Assembly (NCBI RefSeq): GCF_001632365.1
Contig: NW_024468529.1
Span: 47,762-111,761 of the forward strand
Source: Laetiporus sulphureus 93-53
Lineage: Eukaryota > Basidiomycota > Agaricomycetes > Polyporales > Laetiporaceae
Direction: 5' to 3'
DNA length: 64,000 nt
Positions 23,617-35,212 of the stretch are shown here, piece after piece. The stretch's first letter is position 1. Each line of letters starts with the position of its first letter. Made by a program: the position numbers and the translations under genes. A model generated the notes under the pieces. It was not told the DNA's origin. It made no database searches and saw only the letters and a list, made by a program, of their open reading frames with translations.

Positions 23617-26010
23617 TCAGCAAGAGCGTAGCAAAGCTTGAGCACGCGTAGCATGAGCCTTATCCACAAGAAGGTTGGCCGTTTTGAAAGTCGAATTGTA
23701 TATATGGTTAATGCCGTTCTCTTCTAGGGTGCGCGAGAAGCGGTTGACGAGACCATATTTGTCTACACGCTAGTCAGTCGATACTCAGTCAACCGGAAGA
23801 CAGACACCAACTCACCTAGTCCAAACTTCCTGAGATCGATCTGCAAGCACTTGAGTGGACCCTGCGGCCCCCTGTCCGCATCGTCTTCCTCCGCATCCTG
23901 AAGGGCTTCTTCTTCATCGACCGCGGGAGACGACTGTCGCGAATCAAGAACGTCCAACTCGTCACTACAAATCACCATGTGTCGCTGGTCTGGTGGGAAA
24001 AGCGCAGCGAGTAACGATACAGGGGCAGTGAGTGACGAGCCCTCCGTCGTGCGTGTGAACGAAAAGAACGGCACCAACGGTGGAGGAGATATGCTTGCCG
24101 ACGAGGATGAACTCGATGACGAGGACGTCGAGGGCGAGCGACTACGCTTGGCAGCGTCGACGTCTTCAGTGCTTTCGATGCTTTCGGAAACAGGAGCAGG
24201 GCGCACAGTTTCCACAGTCATTACGGTGTCCAAGGTGTAAAGCGTATCGAGCGTGTCGTAATGTGCGAGCGACGGTCTCCCAGAGCTAGACGCCGACGAT
24301 GAGCGCTCGCGCTCGAATTTCGCTTCCGAGTCCCCTTCTTCATCAGACGATGGTGAGGTATTTTCATCGTCGCTCGACTGCTCCGAGCCTTCCTCCCACT
24401 TTTTGCGTCTGCGAAGCTCACTCACTGTGGCTTCTGCGCTATCATATACAGCTAATTCTTCTTTCGGTGAGTCCAGGCCCACGCGTGTTGTCGTGTCGCT
24501 ACCGCTTGTATTGCCGACGTCGCTTGCGGTGATGATGCGGAGAGACACCTCGTCCAGGGGATTCGTTGGAAAAACAGGAGGCGCAACCGCCGCATCGAAG
24601 TCCACGGCAGATGGAGAAGACGACAAGAACCGCGTCCCACCCGAAGAGGAGCCCGAGCTCAGGCTCTCGGTACTCCTGTCACCGCCAACGATGAGCCTTG
24701 GGAACGCGACAAGCTTGATGATTTTCAGCCCCCACATATCCACATGCTCGTCCGCGAGGCCGACATACGTCAAATCCGGCGCGAGAAGACTCACCTCGCA
24801 CCCTGATGGCGAGTGCGACTGCGAGCGGCTCACGACAGACTTTGGCGCAGGTGCGGGTGTCTTCATCTCGTCGCATTCGCTCGCAACAGAAATCGGTGAC
24901 GATACCGTCGGGTCAGCGGGAAACGCGAAGTCCAGACGGCCGGACATGTGGAGCAATGGTGGAAGCGGAGTCCCGCGACTCCCCGACGAGATGCTCGTCG
25001 AGTCTGTGCCGCTTCGCGAGCGCGTGAAGATGGCGCGGCCCTCGGGATCAACACGCTGTGCGACCGTGGTAAGATCAAGTAGAGAGATTGAGGAGTTGTC
25101 ATCAGGGGTTGGCGAGAGGAGGGGGGAAGTGAAGGTGGACAGCTGCGCAGTGAAGTTCGTCGGATCAGACGAATATAGATTGAACCCGGCCGATGCAAGC
25201 AGGGACATGACCTGTGAAAGGCGGGCGGATTTTACCTATTCAGTAAGCAAAGGCGGTTAGCGGAATGTCCGCGGGAGCATGGTGCACTGATGGTGACGGT
25301 GTTTGCTCGGTTCTCAGCAGGCCAATTTCCATCAGAACATAGCCGTGCCGCCTGGCGATAAGAAAATTCCGGCTAGGGGGCTTCCAATGCGCAGGCGACG
25401 ATACGCCTGATATAATTGGGTTGGAGAGCGAGAAACCAAGCATAGAATTAACCAGTATGAGAACCAAAAACTCACGAAGATGAAGTCACTCATGTACGAG
25501 GACTGGTACAGGATTGAGATTCCTGCCGCTGCTAATGGCGCAGAGAGCTCTCGCACTCGAGCTCCGGAATTGTCTATGATACGCACAACATTGAGCAAGG
25601 CACGAAGCAGGAGAAACGCAAAGGGTAGACGCGCCAAGCTGGTCCGAATGGGAGTCAATCTGCAGCACGCTCCATCTATCCGAAGAAACTTCGACTGGTT
25701 CCCAATGCTCGACGACGTGCTTACGCCGTCTCCTGCGCACCTGTGCTCGACTTTGCTCGTCTGTGCTTTCCTTCATCGCCTTCGCCAGCTTGTGCGCATC
25801 CTTTTTCGCTATCTTTTCAAAGTCTTTGAGTACATGGTGCTCGGCGAACAGGCTCAGTTCAATCTCGTTGCAGGTAATGTTCAGAAACGTAGGATTCGGC
25901 AAGAGTATCTGGGACAGTACATGCGTCGTGAGGGACTCGAGGCGGGAACGGGGTAGGTGAACGAGTGCGAGGGAGACAGGGAGGAGCGAGATGGTGACAT
26001 TCTCTGCCAT
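23617..26010 (-). CDS. CASTOR/GATS-like ACT-domain protein with large acidic insert
   Basis: Model: complement(join(23617..23762,23816..25235,25476..25573,25635..26010)), 679 aa. The N-terminal ACT-type unit reads ALVHLPRSRLESLTTHVLSQ, FLNITCNEIELSLFAEH, WSVLQID, DNSGARVRELSAPLAAAGIS, LYQSSYMSDFIFV. That is the paired-ACT architecture of CASTOR1/GATSL proteins, which in animals sense arginine for mTORC1. A second ACT half closes the protein (LRKFGLDKYGLVNRFSRTLEENGINHIYNSTFKTANLLVDK). Between them lie about 400 mostly disordered residues, Ser/Asp/Glu-rich, with an ACT-like island near LAPDLTYVGLADEHVDMWGLKIIKL. Arginine or other amino-acid sensing is inferred from family only. Intron 1 starts with GC, not GT. 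Intron 2 is 240 nt. Confidence 0.82.
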
Positions 26011-29000
26011 TACAGCCTGAGGATTACAGTATGGGGGATAGACTGGGGCCTCGTGGTGAAGAAACGGGAAAGAGGGACGCAGGGAGCGTCTTTTTGACGA
26101 GAAGGCGTGAAATAGGGCACGGCCAGCCGAGGTGATGGAAGAGATCAACGAATTGGCCGGAGAGCAGCAGATTAGATCCTTATAAGATTTCAATACAATT
26201 TCGTAAAATAAATTGTTGATTGACTAACTTTGACTCGGTTGGTGCCATTCCGGCCCGCCTGATCGTTGCGCCCGCTGTGGCCTCCGCCCCTTGTCTCCGT
26301 CCGCCATCCACGCTGAGTCCGACGTCCCGACCTTGCCAGTCAGGCACCCGGCTTCGCCAGGCGACGTCTGAATCTCGGGTGCAGTAGTCTTTGATCTACA
26401 CTCTGATAACGGCCTGATCGACTCTTTTGCCAATGTCATGCCCGAAATGAATTCTCTTTCTGCCTGTTGTCAAGCGCTCCTAGTCCTCGCCTCTCGCTCC
26501 GTTGGCCTAATAAGTTACACAATCTCTGCTGGGTTGTTTGCGACGAAGTCGCACTGTTGTCTTCTTGATGTGAATACTCTGTGGTCACACGGATCTGTGA
26601 CGCCATCATCACATCTACATGGTTCCCTTCAGCGTCTCTACAGCTTTGTGAATGATAGTCGCCCTAACGTCCCGCCTGCCCGAACACCGAAACGTCGACA
26701 TGCTGCTCTCATGTACGTGTCCCCTCGTTTTTAATCGTTTCCATAACCGCCCAGTAAATCACTCCCTTTGCCTGTCTTTGACCCGAAGATTCTAGTACCA
26801 CAACTTTCCCGTTCTCTGTCAAGCATGCTTCGCGGATGCGGAGTGCCGTAAGTTCCATTCTATACTCACCACAAACCCTAGTCTCTTCTTGCTCTTCTAT
26901 TCCCTTTTCGCACATGACCTCGCGCTTTAACATAGACGGCTATGTAAATACTTGGTTCAGATCCTACAATGAGGGTGAGCTCTGTGTGAAACATCTGGAT
27001 CGGCTGCGCATGCGAAGTCGCTCTAATTCCACTTTTACTTTGCGGCAACTTCTTAGCCTCCCGCGCCCTTGTGTCAGGTGGGATGCGGCATGGGTGCAAC
27101 GTGTGTACCGAGGCGGTCGTGCGACCCGTGTACCGACAGCCTTCTTCCTCGTTCTTCCAGGGTCTTGGTCCATTGCGCCTTCTGCTTTGTGCCACGAAGA
27201 TGGCGAATCTTTTGGTGCGTTATCGCCAAAAGCGCTTTCATCTTCCATAGGGCCGGAAACAAATTGCTCCATATAATTCACCGCTCCAGATCCGACAGTG
27301 CCCAAGAGCGCGCGTTACGGGAAAATGTGCTCGTCTTGCACGCATGCACATGCGTGCAGGTTCGTACACCGGTCCTTGCTGAGTGAGCTCACGAAAGGCT
27401 CGGTAACGTCCAGTTCCCAGATCCATCACGGCCTTTCCGACGTCGGTGTCTAGACTGGAGAGCCTGGCTCTAATCATGTCTCCGCCAGCGACGGACAATT
27501 CCTATATGATGCAACTCTCTTTGTCACCCATAAATCTTTCTTACGGCAGAAGTTTCCAATCCGCCTCCCCCTTGCTTCCCCGGCCTCGGCTCTCACGCAA
27601 TCTGCATTCTTCATCATGACGCAGTGATACATCAATGATATCCCAGATAGGCCGGCAGTGCGGTGGGGGATCGTCGCCACGCCGAGAAAGGCAATGAAAT
27701 GCACAAGACATGGTACGTAATCGAACGACAATGGCGTTCCGCCGGCTGCAACTGGCGCCATCGCGATTGCGAACAACTCATCGAGAGCTTGCGGGACGCT
27801 CAAGCAGGCTCGCGAGGCAAACGGAATGATGAGGCACGAACAGCGGGTGCGCTGAAGTAACCTCTTATCCAATCCAGCTATGAATCCAGAACCCGTGGCG
27901 ATCGCTGGCAAACCATCGAGAGGGTTCAAACGTTCAAGGTTGTGGCTCCCAAGAACGTATAGCAGATGCTCTTCGCGTGCAGATTAGGCCGCCATCTAAT
28001 GACTCGTCCGTTTTGAGGGCAGGCGCAATGCTCTACTCGTGCAAGCCACGGTCATAACCGATACGTACCGTAACGTACGTGGTGACTCGGTCCTGATTCT
28101 CCCGACGCTTCATGGCGACAGGAGTCTTCTTGATGGCCTTGGCTCACCTCTCACTTCCCGCTTTGCTCCTCGGAAGATGAGTGACCTCCACCGACTTCCA
28201 GTCAACCGTATTACGTATTGGCGCGCAAGTTACGCTTGACAGATCCAGTCCTTCACCGGCTGCAATGTGCACACGATGATGCAGCACGTACCTCTCGCTT
28301 GCCAACCATTTGACTCAGCACTACGCTTCCGCAATGGCATCGCAGTACTATGTCCGCGGACTCGTCCACAGCGTGGCTTCTAGGAATGCAAGCATGCCGC
28401 AGAACGGGTTCCAGCCCACTCGATGGTTCTCAGTTCGTTCCGTCAATATTCCGCGGGCCTCGATTCACCCTGGCCTGCTTAGGATGGGAGCTCACCACGA
28501 AAGCAACATTCGGATCTTGATTGAATCCGATCCTTCACTGATTGTGAGGTCCACGGAAGGTGATTGTGGATGTGTGAACGACTTCGCGAAGCGATTCGCA
28601 GCTGAAATTGAAGGGTCATGAACCTGCCGAGGTTCCAACTTGGGCAAATGGGATTTCTCGATAAGTGGTCATCTGACCTGCGCCCGCAGGCCGAGCTTCC
28701 CGAGCATGTATCGTGCGACTCTTTTGGACGCAGCCGCTGCATTGTTCGCTGGAACATGCATCCGGCACCAAAGATGAAATGCCGGGTTTTATCTTACCGA
28801 CGGACCATCAGTATCAGATATCAGACCAGTCTTCATGCTGACTCACTAGCTAATAGATCGAACGTGATGATGATGTCGACGACTTCTCCCGCGATCAAAC
28901 GCATTCTTAAGTGAAATGACGGTCCGGAAGGTCATAAGCGTACAGTAATTATTGACATGCACTATGCTACATGTGTTACTATTGGTATCTAAGGCATCAG

Positions 29001-29037
29001 GTATACGATAGCTCTATAGTACGTATCAAGACAATGC
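26011..29037. other. Large gene-poor region with unassigned ORFs
   Basis: About 3 kb without a confident gene. The + frames at 28310-28621 and 28618-28914 overlap by a few bases and have balanced composition (GLLRMGAHHESNIRILIESD; LGQMGFLDKWSSDLRPQAEL), so they may be broken exons of an old gene. The - frame at 27474-27929 is open and hydrophobic. I recognise none of them. Confidence 0.35.
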
Positions 29038-29860
29038 TCAAGCAGCGCGCCTCGCGATGCTCTGGTACCACTCATCGAAAGGCGGCAGCTGGTCTTCCTC
29101 CTCTTCGTACGCTGGGACGTCATCTCCATGCGGCGCAGGCTCCTCAGGCTGGCTTGCAGTCTGCCAGAGCGCAGACGTCGAGAAGGAAATCTGGTCCGCG
29201 TGCATAATGTCCACGCACTGCGCGGGCACCGCGACGCCGACAGAGTCCTCAGGGTGTTCTGGCGTGCGGGGGACGTTGCTCTCCATGCCGCTCGAGGATG
29301 GCCGGCTGTCGGCGGGATAGTCATCCTCCTCGAACGAGTTGGGCTCGAGGTTTACATAGTCGACGAATGAGGAGGGTACAGTGAGCAGATTGCCGAGCCC
29401 GCAGTCTTGAGGAGAGGGCGTGTTGTTGTGGTATAGTCCCCATAGGTTCTCCGGTAAAGGCTCCTGGATGACTATATGCGGCGTCGTATATGGCGTTGTT
29501 GAGTCGATGACGAGTGTACCGAGGCATTGGAAGAAGAACGACAAGAGCGTCTGTGATGAGTTGCTTAGCAGGCGCTTAGGGCTTGGAGATGGAGAAACTC
29601 ACTTCGGCAGGATCGATCCACATAAACGGCTTCTCGACCTGAATTGCAAAGTCGGCTGCATCCCATCTCGCTCTGAACGTCGATGCCGCCGCGCTCGCTG
29701 CTAGTGCCTGTAGGAACACGATAAGCAGACGGAATGAAAACCAGCGTGTGAGACTGACAGATGCCCTGTAACAGTGCCGCCGCACAGCGGTGATGACGTT
29801 GTCCAGGTAGACGACCTCAGTTTCCTGCGATGCGGAAACAATCTGGCGTTGTAAATTCAT
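29038..29860 (-). CDS. Orphan protein, unit B of a tandem related pair
   Basis: Best-supported exons are 29603..29707 and 29038..29550, joined in frame by a 52-nt intron. Upstream the frame is open to an ATG at 29860. The N-terminal part is hydrophobic (RWFSFRLLIVFLQALAASAA), then IQVEKPFMWIDPAE, then LSFFFQCLGTLVIDSTTP followed by TPHIVI, and an acidic Pro-rich tail. The DST-P-PHIVI block recurs in the neighbouring unit A (VLDSTCPEVAPHIVI), so the two arose from one ancestor. Function unknown; one membrane segment is likely. The start overlaps the end of unit A, so the two units might also be exons of one gene. Confidence 0.45.
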
Positions 29861-30891
29861 GCTTTGAAATACATATGGCCGGACGTACTCTTTGTTGTAG
29901 AGCTGACCGACTGAACACTCTCTGTGGTTCTGCATCCAGCGTAGCGTCATCGTCCCCATACCGTGGCTCTTGCACCAACGTCTCCACCGAGCTACCCTTA
30001 TGTCGGTCAGCATGGGGCGGAAGAGTCGCTAGTAGTCGGCAATCTGGGTGCGCTAGTGACAAATACTTAGGGTCTTGTGGCCCCATCCGATTTATCCAGA
30101 CGGCCCAGTAGAGATCCCATTCCTCGTTCAGATCGGGCGGTGAAATCACAATGTGGGGCGCCACTTCTGGGCATGTCGAGTCGAGAACGATGTTACGTCG
30201 GTCGCGCTGCAGCCCGAGGAGCACTTCCTGCAAGCGAGTGAAATACATATGTCTATAACGTCTAGCACGGGTTCAGACTGCCTCTCTTACATTCTGCTCT
30301 CTATCCGGTTCGTAGCATTTTTCTGGAGTGGCCGGGATATCTTCGACGATCTGAGCAATTTGTAAATTGGTGCTGAAGATGTCAAATGAGGAAAGGACGA
30401 CGCGCCAGATCGTAATCCATGTCGAGATGGTCATCTTGACTACGATTCTGTAGACTTGTCGGAATGGTGTTGACAAACGCGATGCAGTAGGCACTCACTC
30501 GACTCTCCTCCTCATAAAGCTCCCATATGGGATCCAGCTGCGGCGCATACACCTCGTTGAAACGGCGTGGTATTACGTCACGATACTCCTCAATTGCTCT
30601 GCGCGTGGCCTCTCGCCGGGCCTCACACCCTGCGCATCTGCACTCGCCGAAGCGGTAGGCGTCCTCGCTCTTCACCTGCTCCCTCACGTTCTCTTCTCGA
30701 CGGGGTGGATCTGCGCGGGGTGGATCATCGCCTTTGCTTTTGTTGCCATTGCTGTGGTGGAAATAGATGACGCCTCCGAGGCCGTGCAAAGCGAGCTGTG
30801 ACCGGAAGAAGAGATCGACAACGCGTAGGGCGCGGAAAAAAGACTTTGTAGACATACTGTGCAGCGTAGCGAGGTCAGAGAGACCTGCCAT
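29817..30891 (-). CDS. Orphan protein, unit A of a tandem related pair
   Basis: Probable exons: about 30500..30891 (ATG at 30891), about 30291..30447 and 29817..30227. The first contains a hydrophobic-aromatic N-terminus (ALRVVDLFFRSQLALHGLGG), a charged stretch and C-x-C-x2-C (ECRCAGC). The second has ISTWITIWRVVLSSFDIF, a possible membrane segment. The third starts EVLLGLQRDRRNIVLDST and shares the DST-P-PHIVI block with unit B. The exon 1/exon 2 junction is not resolved: the strong GTGAGT donor is out of phase with the acceptor that opens exon 2. Function unknown. Confidence 0.45.
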
Positions 30892-31618
30892 TCCTTTATG
30901 ACGTCCTGAGCAGTCGCCCCTAATAAGCGCCTAGAAATAAGTGATGGAGCGGACGTAACCTGGGCACATTCCACCGTTGCTAATGCGCCTTTCGGTGGAA
31001 GACCGGATTTGCCCCCACCTTCAGCCACTCGGGCCACAAGCGCGCACGACGCTGCACGTGGTTTCAGGGCGCACAGTCGAGCTCCTGTGGCGAGCCCCAC
31101 GATGCTCGTTCGAGCCGTCCATCCTCGTCTTGCTTGGCGAAGACAGAACAGCGTCCTCCAATAGATGCTGCCGTGACACACGTAAGAGTGACCGTTCGGC
31201 TGAGCTGCAGCTGACCTATGACGGAGGGCGAGCGTGCAGGGTAAATACTGTTGCATCATCCGGAGCGCATTCGGGCGATCTGTCAATTCTGGTGACGATA
31301 CGCAACGAGATGAAGTGATGAAGAGTGTTGAAGAGACTGCATTTGACGTGGTCTCGCAGGTCCCGCAGCTTTTATACTAGCGAAAGGCTGTGTTCCCGCC
31401 GTTGCTCGGTGCTACGGTCTACTTTTGTTGTATTTTGGTTGTGGCACTGGGCGACCGTGCACTCTCGACTCTTTGCTTCCTCCTGTGGCGAGTTTGGCTT
31501 TCTCGGATTACTACTCAGCTCTGACAGCGTTGGGATGTCGTCATCGCAGGACGCTTGCAAATCGGTCCGAGTATATGTTCCTCGATCACTTGCGTAATGA
31601 CACGTTCGCACGGGAGAC
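30892..31618. other. Intergenic region
   Basis: About 730 bp between divergent genes. Frames are open on both strands (- at 30684-31286, + at 30977-31318), but neither has recognisable content. TATACTAG at 31374 is a weak TATA candidate for the + strand gene. Confidence 0.4.
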
Positions 31619-33353
31619 ATGGACGAACTAGAGCGTCTCGACATGATTGCTCAGGCTCCGACGCTTGAAGAGTTGCTATGTATTCTCCACTTATATGCTA
31701 GCTTTAACCAGTCAGCATATGAAGTCTCTGCCTCCGAACTCCGTCGCATTAGCCCAGAACCGAAAGACAACGCCGGGAAACGCGAGCGACAGATTGCAGA
31801 TGCTATTGCTGCTGTAGTAACGCGGCGCGCGAAAGAAGTTTCAGCTGTCACGTGGACGGCGAGCAGCCGCAATATCACTATCCACGTCGCACAGAACGGC
31901 GCCGTGGATTCGAGCGTTGTGGACCATCTCAAGTTGATCTGGACAAAGTTGCAGGCGATCAGCCGATATGGACCTCAGACCTCCGACGAAGCTCTTCGGA
32001 AAACTCCCGACGAGGGGTTGGATGCGGACCTCATGGACTTGTGGAGGCAGACACTCTACCATGTCTACACTACTTGTTTTCCCAAGCTGAAAGCTCGCGT
32101 CATGAAGCGCCGACGAGAAGCGCAGGAGTTCATTACTACCATGAACGATGCGATAGCATCGGATGCCCGATTACCCGACTCGGACACTCCATTGCGCGAC
32201 GCAACCATTTTGCGCGGGCTGTTGGCTTGCATGCAACGAATATACGAACTTATCGCTTTGCCTGCGTCCGAGGCCGCGCCTAAGATAGTCGACGTTCTTG
32301 CAGACGTGCGACGTGACTGGGCACGAGCGACGGGGGAGAATGGGCTTCTTATGGTAAATTGGCAAGCTATTTTTGAGCATCGGCAGCAAGGTGAGTACCG
32401 CGGCGACTGATTAAGTAATAGATAGGCTGACTACACTGCCAGAGAGAAATGTGACGTCAAATTCAAAAATACTCGACTTTCGACGCTTCATGGAGAAAGT
32501 CTACTCTCTCCACACCCATATTCACACTCTTTTACGTGCTGCGACATCTCCTCGCAGAAAGGTTATGTTCCATGCAGAACTTGATGTGGTACTAGTGCAA
32601 CCCTACGCTGCCCTTTCCCGTCCTTTTTTATTTTCGGAAGAAGACATCGGCTCTTTCAATGAAAGTCTAAGTGAATCCGAGACGGCGCATGAGGAAGCGG
32701 AGGAATCAAAGCCAGAGGAACAAGAAACACGTCCATTCATGTCGCGAGAGCCTCTCCTAGCCCAGTTAGGCGAGTCATACTCCAAAACATCGCAAGTCGT
32801 GGACCTCTCTCGCCAGATCCCTCACTGTGAATGCACCCTGCTTGTATATCACACAACAACATCCACTGATCTCCCGCCACATCCCTACATCGGCGTCTCC
32901 AAGCTGTCTTGTTATCCGTGTTACCTCTTCTTTGAGGCGTATCGTCAAGCCGTACCAAAAGAAGTACGGTGGGAGCTCAAGGGGTCACACGGAAAGATCT
33001 ATCCAGGTTGGGTAAGGCCAAAAGGATTGTCCCAGGAGGCGAACGAGAAAGTTGAACAGCTCATGGTGAAGAAGTTGACGGAAAGGCTCCGCTTGAGTCT
33101 CGCAGAAGCAAAGAAAGCTCGCACACTTTCCGATAGCACGGATGCATCGGGCAGTTCCGGGGCTTTTGCATCCTCTGGTAATAGCGACCCAGGTCAGTGG
33201 ATTGGATTTGAGCCTGCGCCACGGCTGATTATCTCGAGCATGCAGTGTGGTCATCAGTTTGGAATGAAATCCATAAGACTTAAAGTGGTGGGTTTATGTC
33301 CACGTATCAGATTCATCCTGCGGAGTTCATGTGCCATCTCTCCAAAGTGCTAG
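31619..33353 (+). CDS. OTT_1508-like deaminase-fold protein
   Basis: Model: join(31619..32390,32443..33353), 560 aa. The N-terminal half is helical and unassigned. The C-terminal half has the zinc-binding pattern of the OTT_1508-like branch of the cytidine-deaminase superfamily: H385-C-E387 in IPHCECTLLVYH, then PYIGVSKLSC414YPC417YLFFEAY, then a GSHGKIYPGW block. The H/C-x-E plus C-x2-C set provides zinc ligands and the proton-shuttling glutamate. The family is expanded in fungi and was first defined around bacterial polymorphic-toxin deaminases; its fungal substrate is unknown. An acidic linker (about 335-355) separates the halves. The C-terminus after GNSDPG may be affected by an unrecognised intron (GTCAGT at 33193). 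Confidence 0.82.
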
Positions 33354-33807
33354 CGTGCAGTGCAGCATGCCACGAGCTGTGGTGCCTGAACTGCACTATC
33401 CCTTCTTCGCTTGCGTCTGAGACCGATGCTTCTCTCTTTGGAGAATATAGCTTCCGAACCCTGGGCATAGGCGTCGACTTCTCTCAGGTGAAATGCCTGA
33501 TTCTTGAACAGGCATCGGGGCATAACCGCAGAGACGCTTTTAGTTCGACGCTCCTGGTGAGTTTCACCCTACACTCTTGTCCGATATATGCTCAACGTTC
33601 AACGTTACCTATTAGAATGATGTGCCGCGCTGGTTGCAACAGTTTCCTAACTTACTCTCGCTCCAATTCTGGGAAGATGCTATGATTGATCGAAGCCGAG
33701 AGATGTCTCTCTTTCGTGAGAGTTGCACTTCGCTTTCCGACATTTGGTTCTACTCAGGAAGTCTAGAGATTGCTTGGGAAGCAATGTCGGCGAACGTTGA
33801 ACGTTGA
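33296..33807 (+). CDS. Short hypothetical protein, possibly the tail of an F-box/LRR-type gene
   Basis: Possible model: join(33296..33556,33616..33807), 150 aa. The second exon (DVPRWLQQFPNLLSLQFWED, TSLSDIWFYSG) resembles the closing leucine-rich part of Agaricomycete F-box-like proteins, but no F-box is present. Its start overlaps the end of the deaminase gene in another frame. The intron and the last codons both carry the GTTSAAC heptamer in opposite orientation. It may be a 5'-truncated relic. Confidence 0.3.
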
Positions 33808-34499
33808 TCATTGAACGGGAATATAGTCAATTGTACCTAGTTTTGAAATCTGTCTTTTGTACTTGTACTCACTAACTCAGAATCTGTCGAACATCTGACA
33901 AATGTTATACAATGAATTTAAATTGCGTACTCAATTTGCAGCCGCCTCATTTGATCTTACATATTATGAAGTAGCGATGCGGGACATAGCGTTGCCGAAT
34001 ATATGCCATCACTTTGAGCTTTCTCACTTTCTGTGCAGTTCAAATATAGCTTTGGTAATTTGCGACGATTCCATTTCTGTGCAAAATGTCAAATTCAGAA
34101 CGTCAATTGCGACCAATACAAATGATCCCTTGCTCGACAGAGCAAGGCTGCATCCTCCACGGCCAGGGACAAAAATCGTGCAGGGGTGGGAACGTTCACG
34201 TGACTACGATGACGTCGCCTTCGCTTACCTCCTGCTGTCTCATCCGGATTCTACCGTCTATTACGTCCTGCTGTCTCTAACGACGTGCCCGGTTACCGCT
34301 CTTTCAACTGCATCTTTCGCACTGCTGGTTCCTCAACATCTCCCGACTTATGCCTCACCTCCCTCCGCACGTTGTGCCTCATTCGACATGTGCCGTTGGT
34401 GATATACTCGTACATCAATTTCGACCGTTATCGTTCATTCCATTCTCCATCTATTCCCACCAGCCTTTTGTTTTCGCGTTCAGGTCCTCCTGCCGTCCG
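33808..34499. other. AT-rich intergenic region
   Basis: About 690 bp. A + frame at 33902-34402 is open but has no recognisable content. No gene assigned. Confidence 0.35.
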
Positions 34500-35190
34500 T
34501 CCTCCTTCATTAACATGTCATCGATAAGCTGAAAGAATGTCATCTCGTCGAAGTCACGCAGCATCCGTATCGTTTCACGGCCTGAACTGCGTGAGAGAGC
34601 GACGTAAAGGTTGAACGTTGAACAGTGACATCCTCCCTCCAGGTGGCGTGGTTATGTCCACGATAACGTACGTGATCGTCTGTCCTTGAGAACGGTAGTC
34701 CGTGAACGCATACGCCGCCGTCATCGGAATCTGTCGGCGGTTAACCTTCTTGCGCAGGATCTTTCAACCATTTCGTGTTTGCACTGGCACGTCGATGTGA
34801 ACGGTTTTCGTCATCGGTTCGATTGGAATCATCTCCTTTCCGCAAACCCAGCCCTCCTCTTCAAGCACCGGGGATTGTACAATACGAGACGATTCTGGAA
34901 GTTGGAACATACCGTCATAATGAAATACGCCATACGGGGTTACGCATTCGCACCGAGTCCCGCTGCTTGGGAGCCCACCCCTCGATGCCACCCGCTCCAC
35001 TGCGTAGGAAACAGCGCACCTTCGAGGACCGTGCCTGCCTCCGTCTCACGTTCGATGAACGTAATGCACTCCCTCCAGACGACGTGGAGATTGTCAGATG
35101 CGCGTTGCAGTTCGAATTGCACGACCGCCCTGATTGGCCCCCCCCGGCGATCTATGGAATCAAAGATTGAATCAGCGTCCACGCAAGACT
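34500..35190 (-). pseudogene. PIF1/Helitron-type DNA helicase relic (C-terminal part)
   Basis: On the - strand the blocks MTAAYAFTDYRSQGQTI, VIVDITTPPGGRMSLFN and LYVALSRSSGRETIRMLRDF give the C-terminal motor motifs of SF1B PIF1-like helicases, as carried by Helitron-related ATP-dependent helicases of Agaricomycetes. Between MSLFN and LYVALS the heptamer GTTCAAC is duplicated (34610-34623), which shifts the frame. Upstream pieces (35182-34940 and 35000-34764) lie in two other frames. No Walker A motif is left in the window. It is a dead fragment. Confidence 0.75.
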
Positions 35191-35212
35191 AGCACTGTTC
35201 ACGTACTCGCCC

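Noticed and set aside
27474..27929. Hydrophobic - frame MNPLDGLPAIATGSGFIAGL...
   Set aside because: Could not be tied to any transporter or enzyme family, and flanking exons were not found; left within the gene-poor region.
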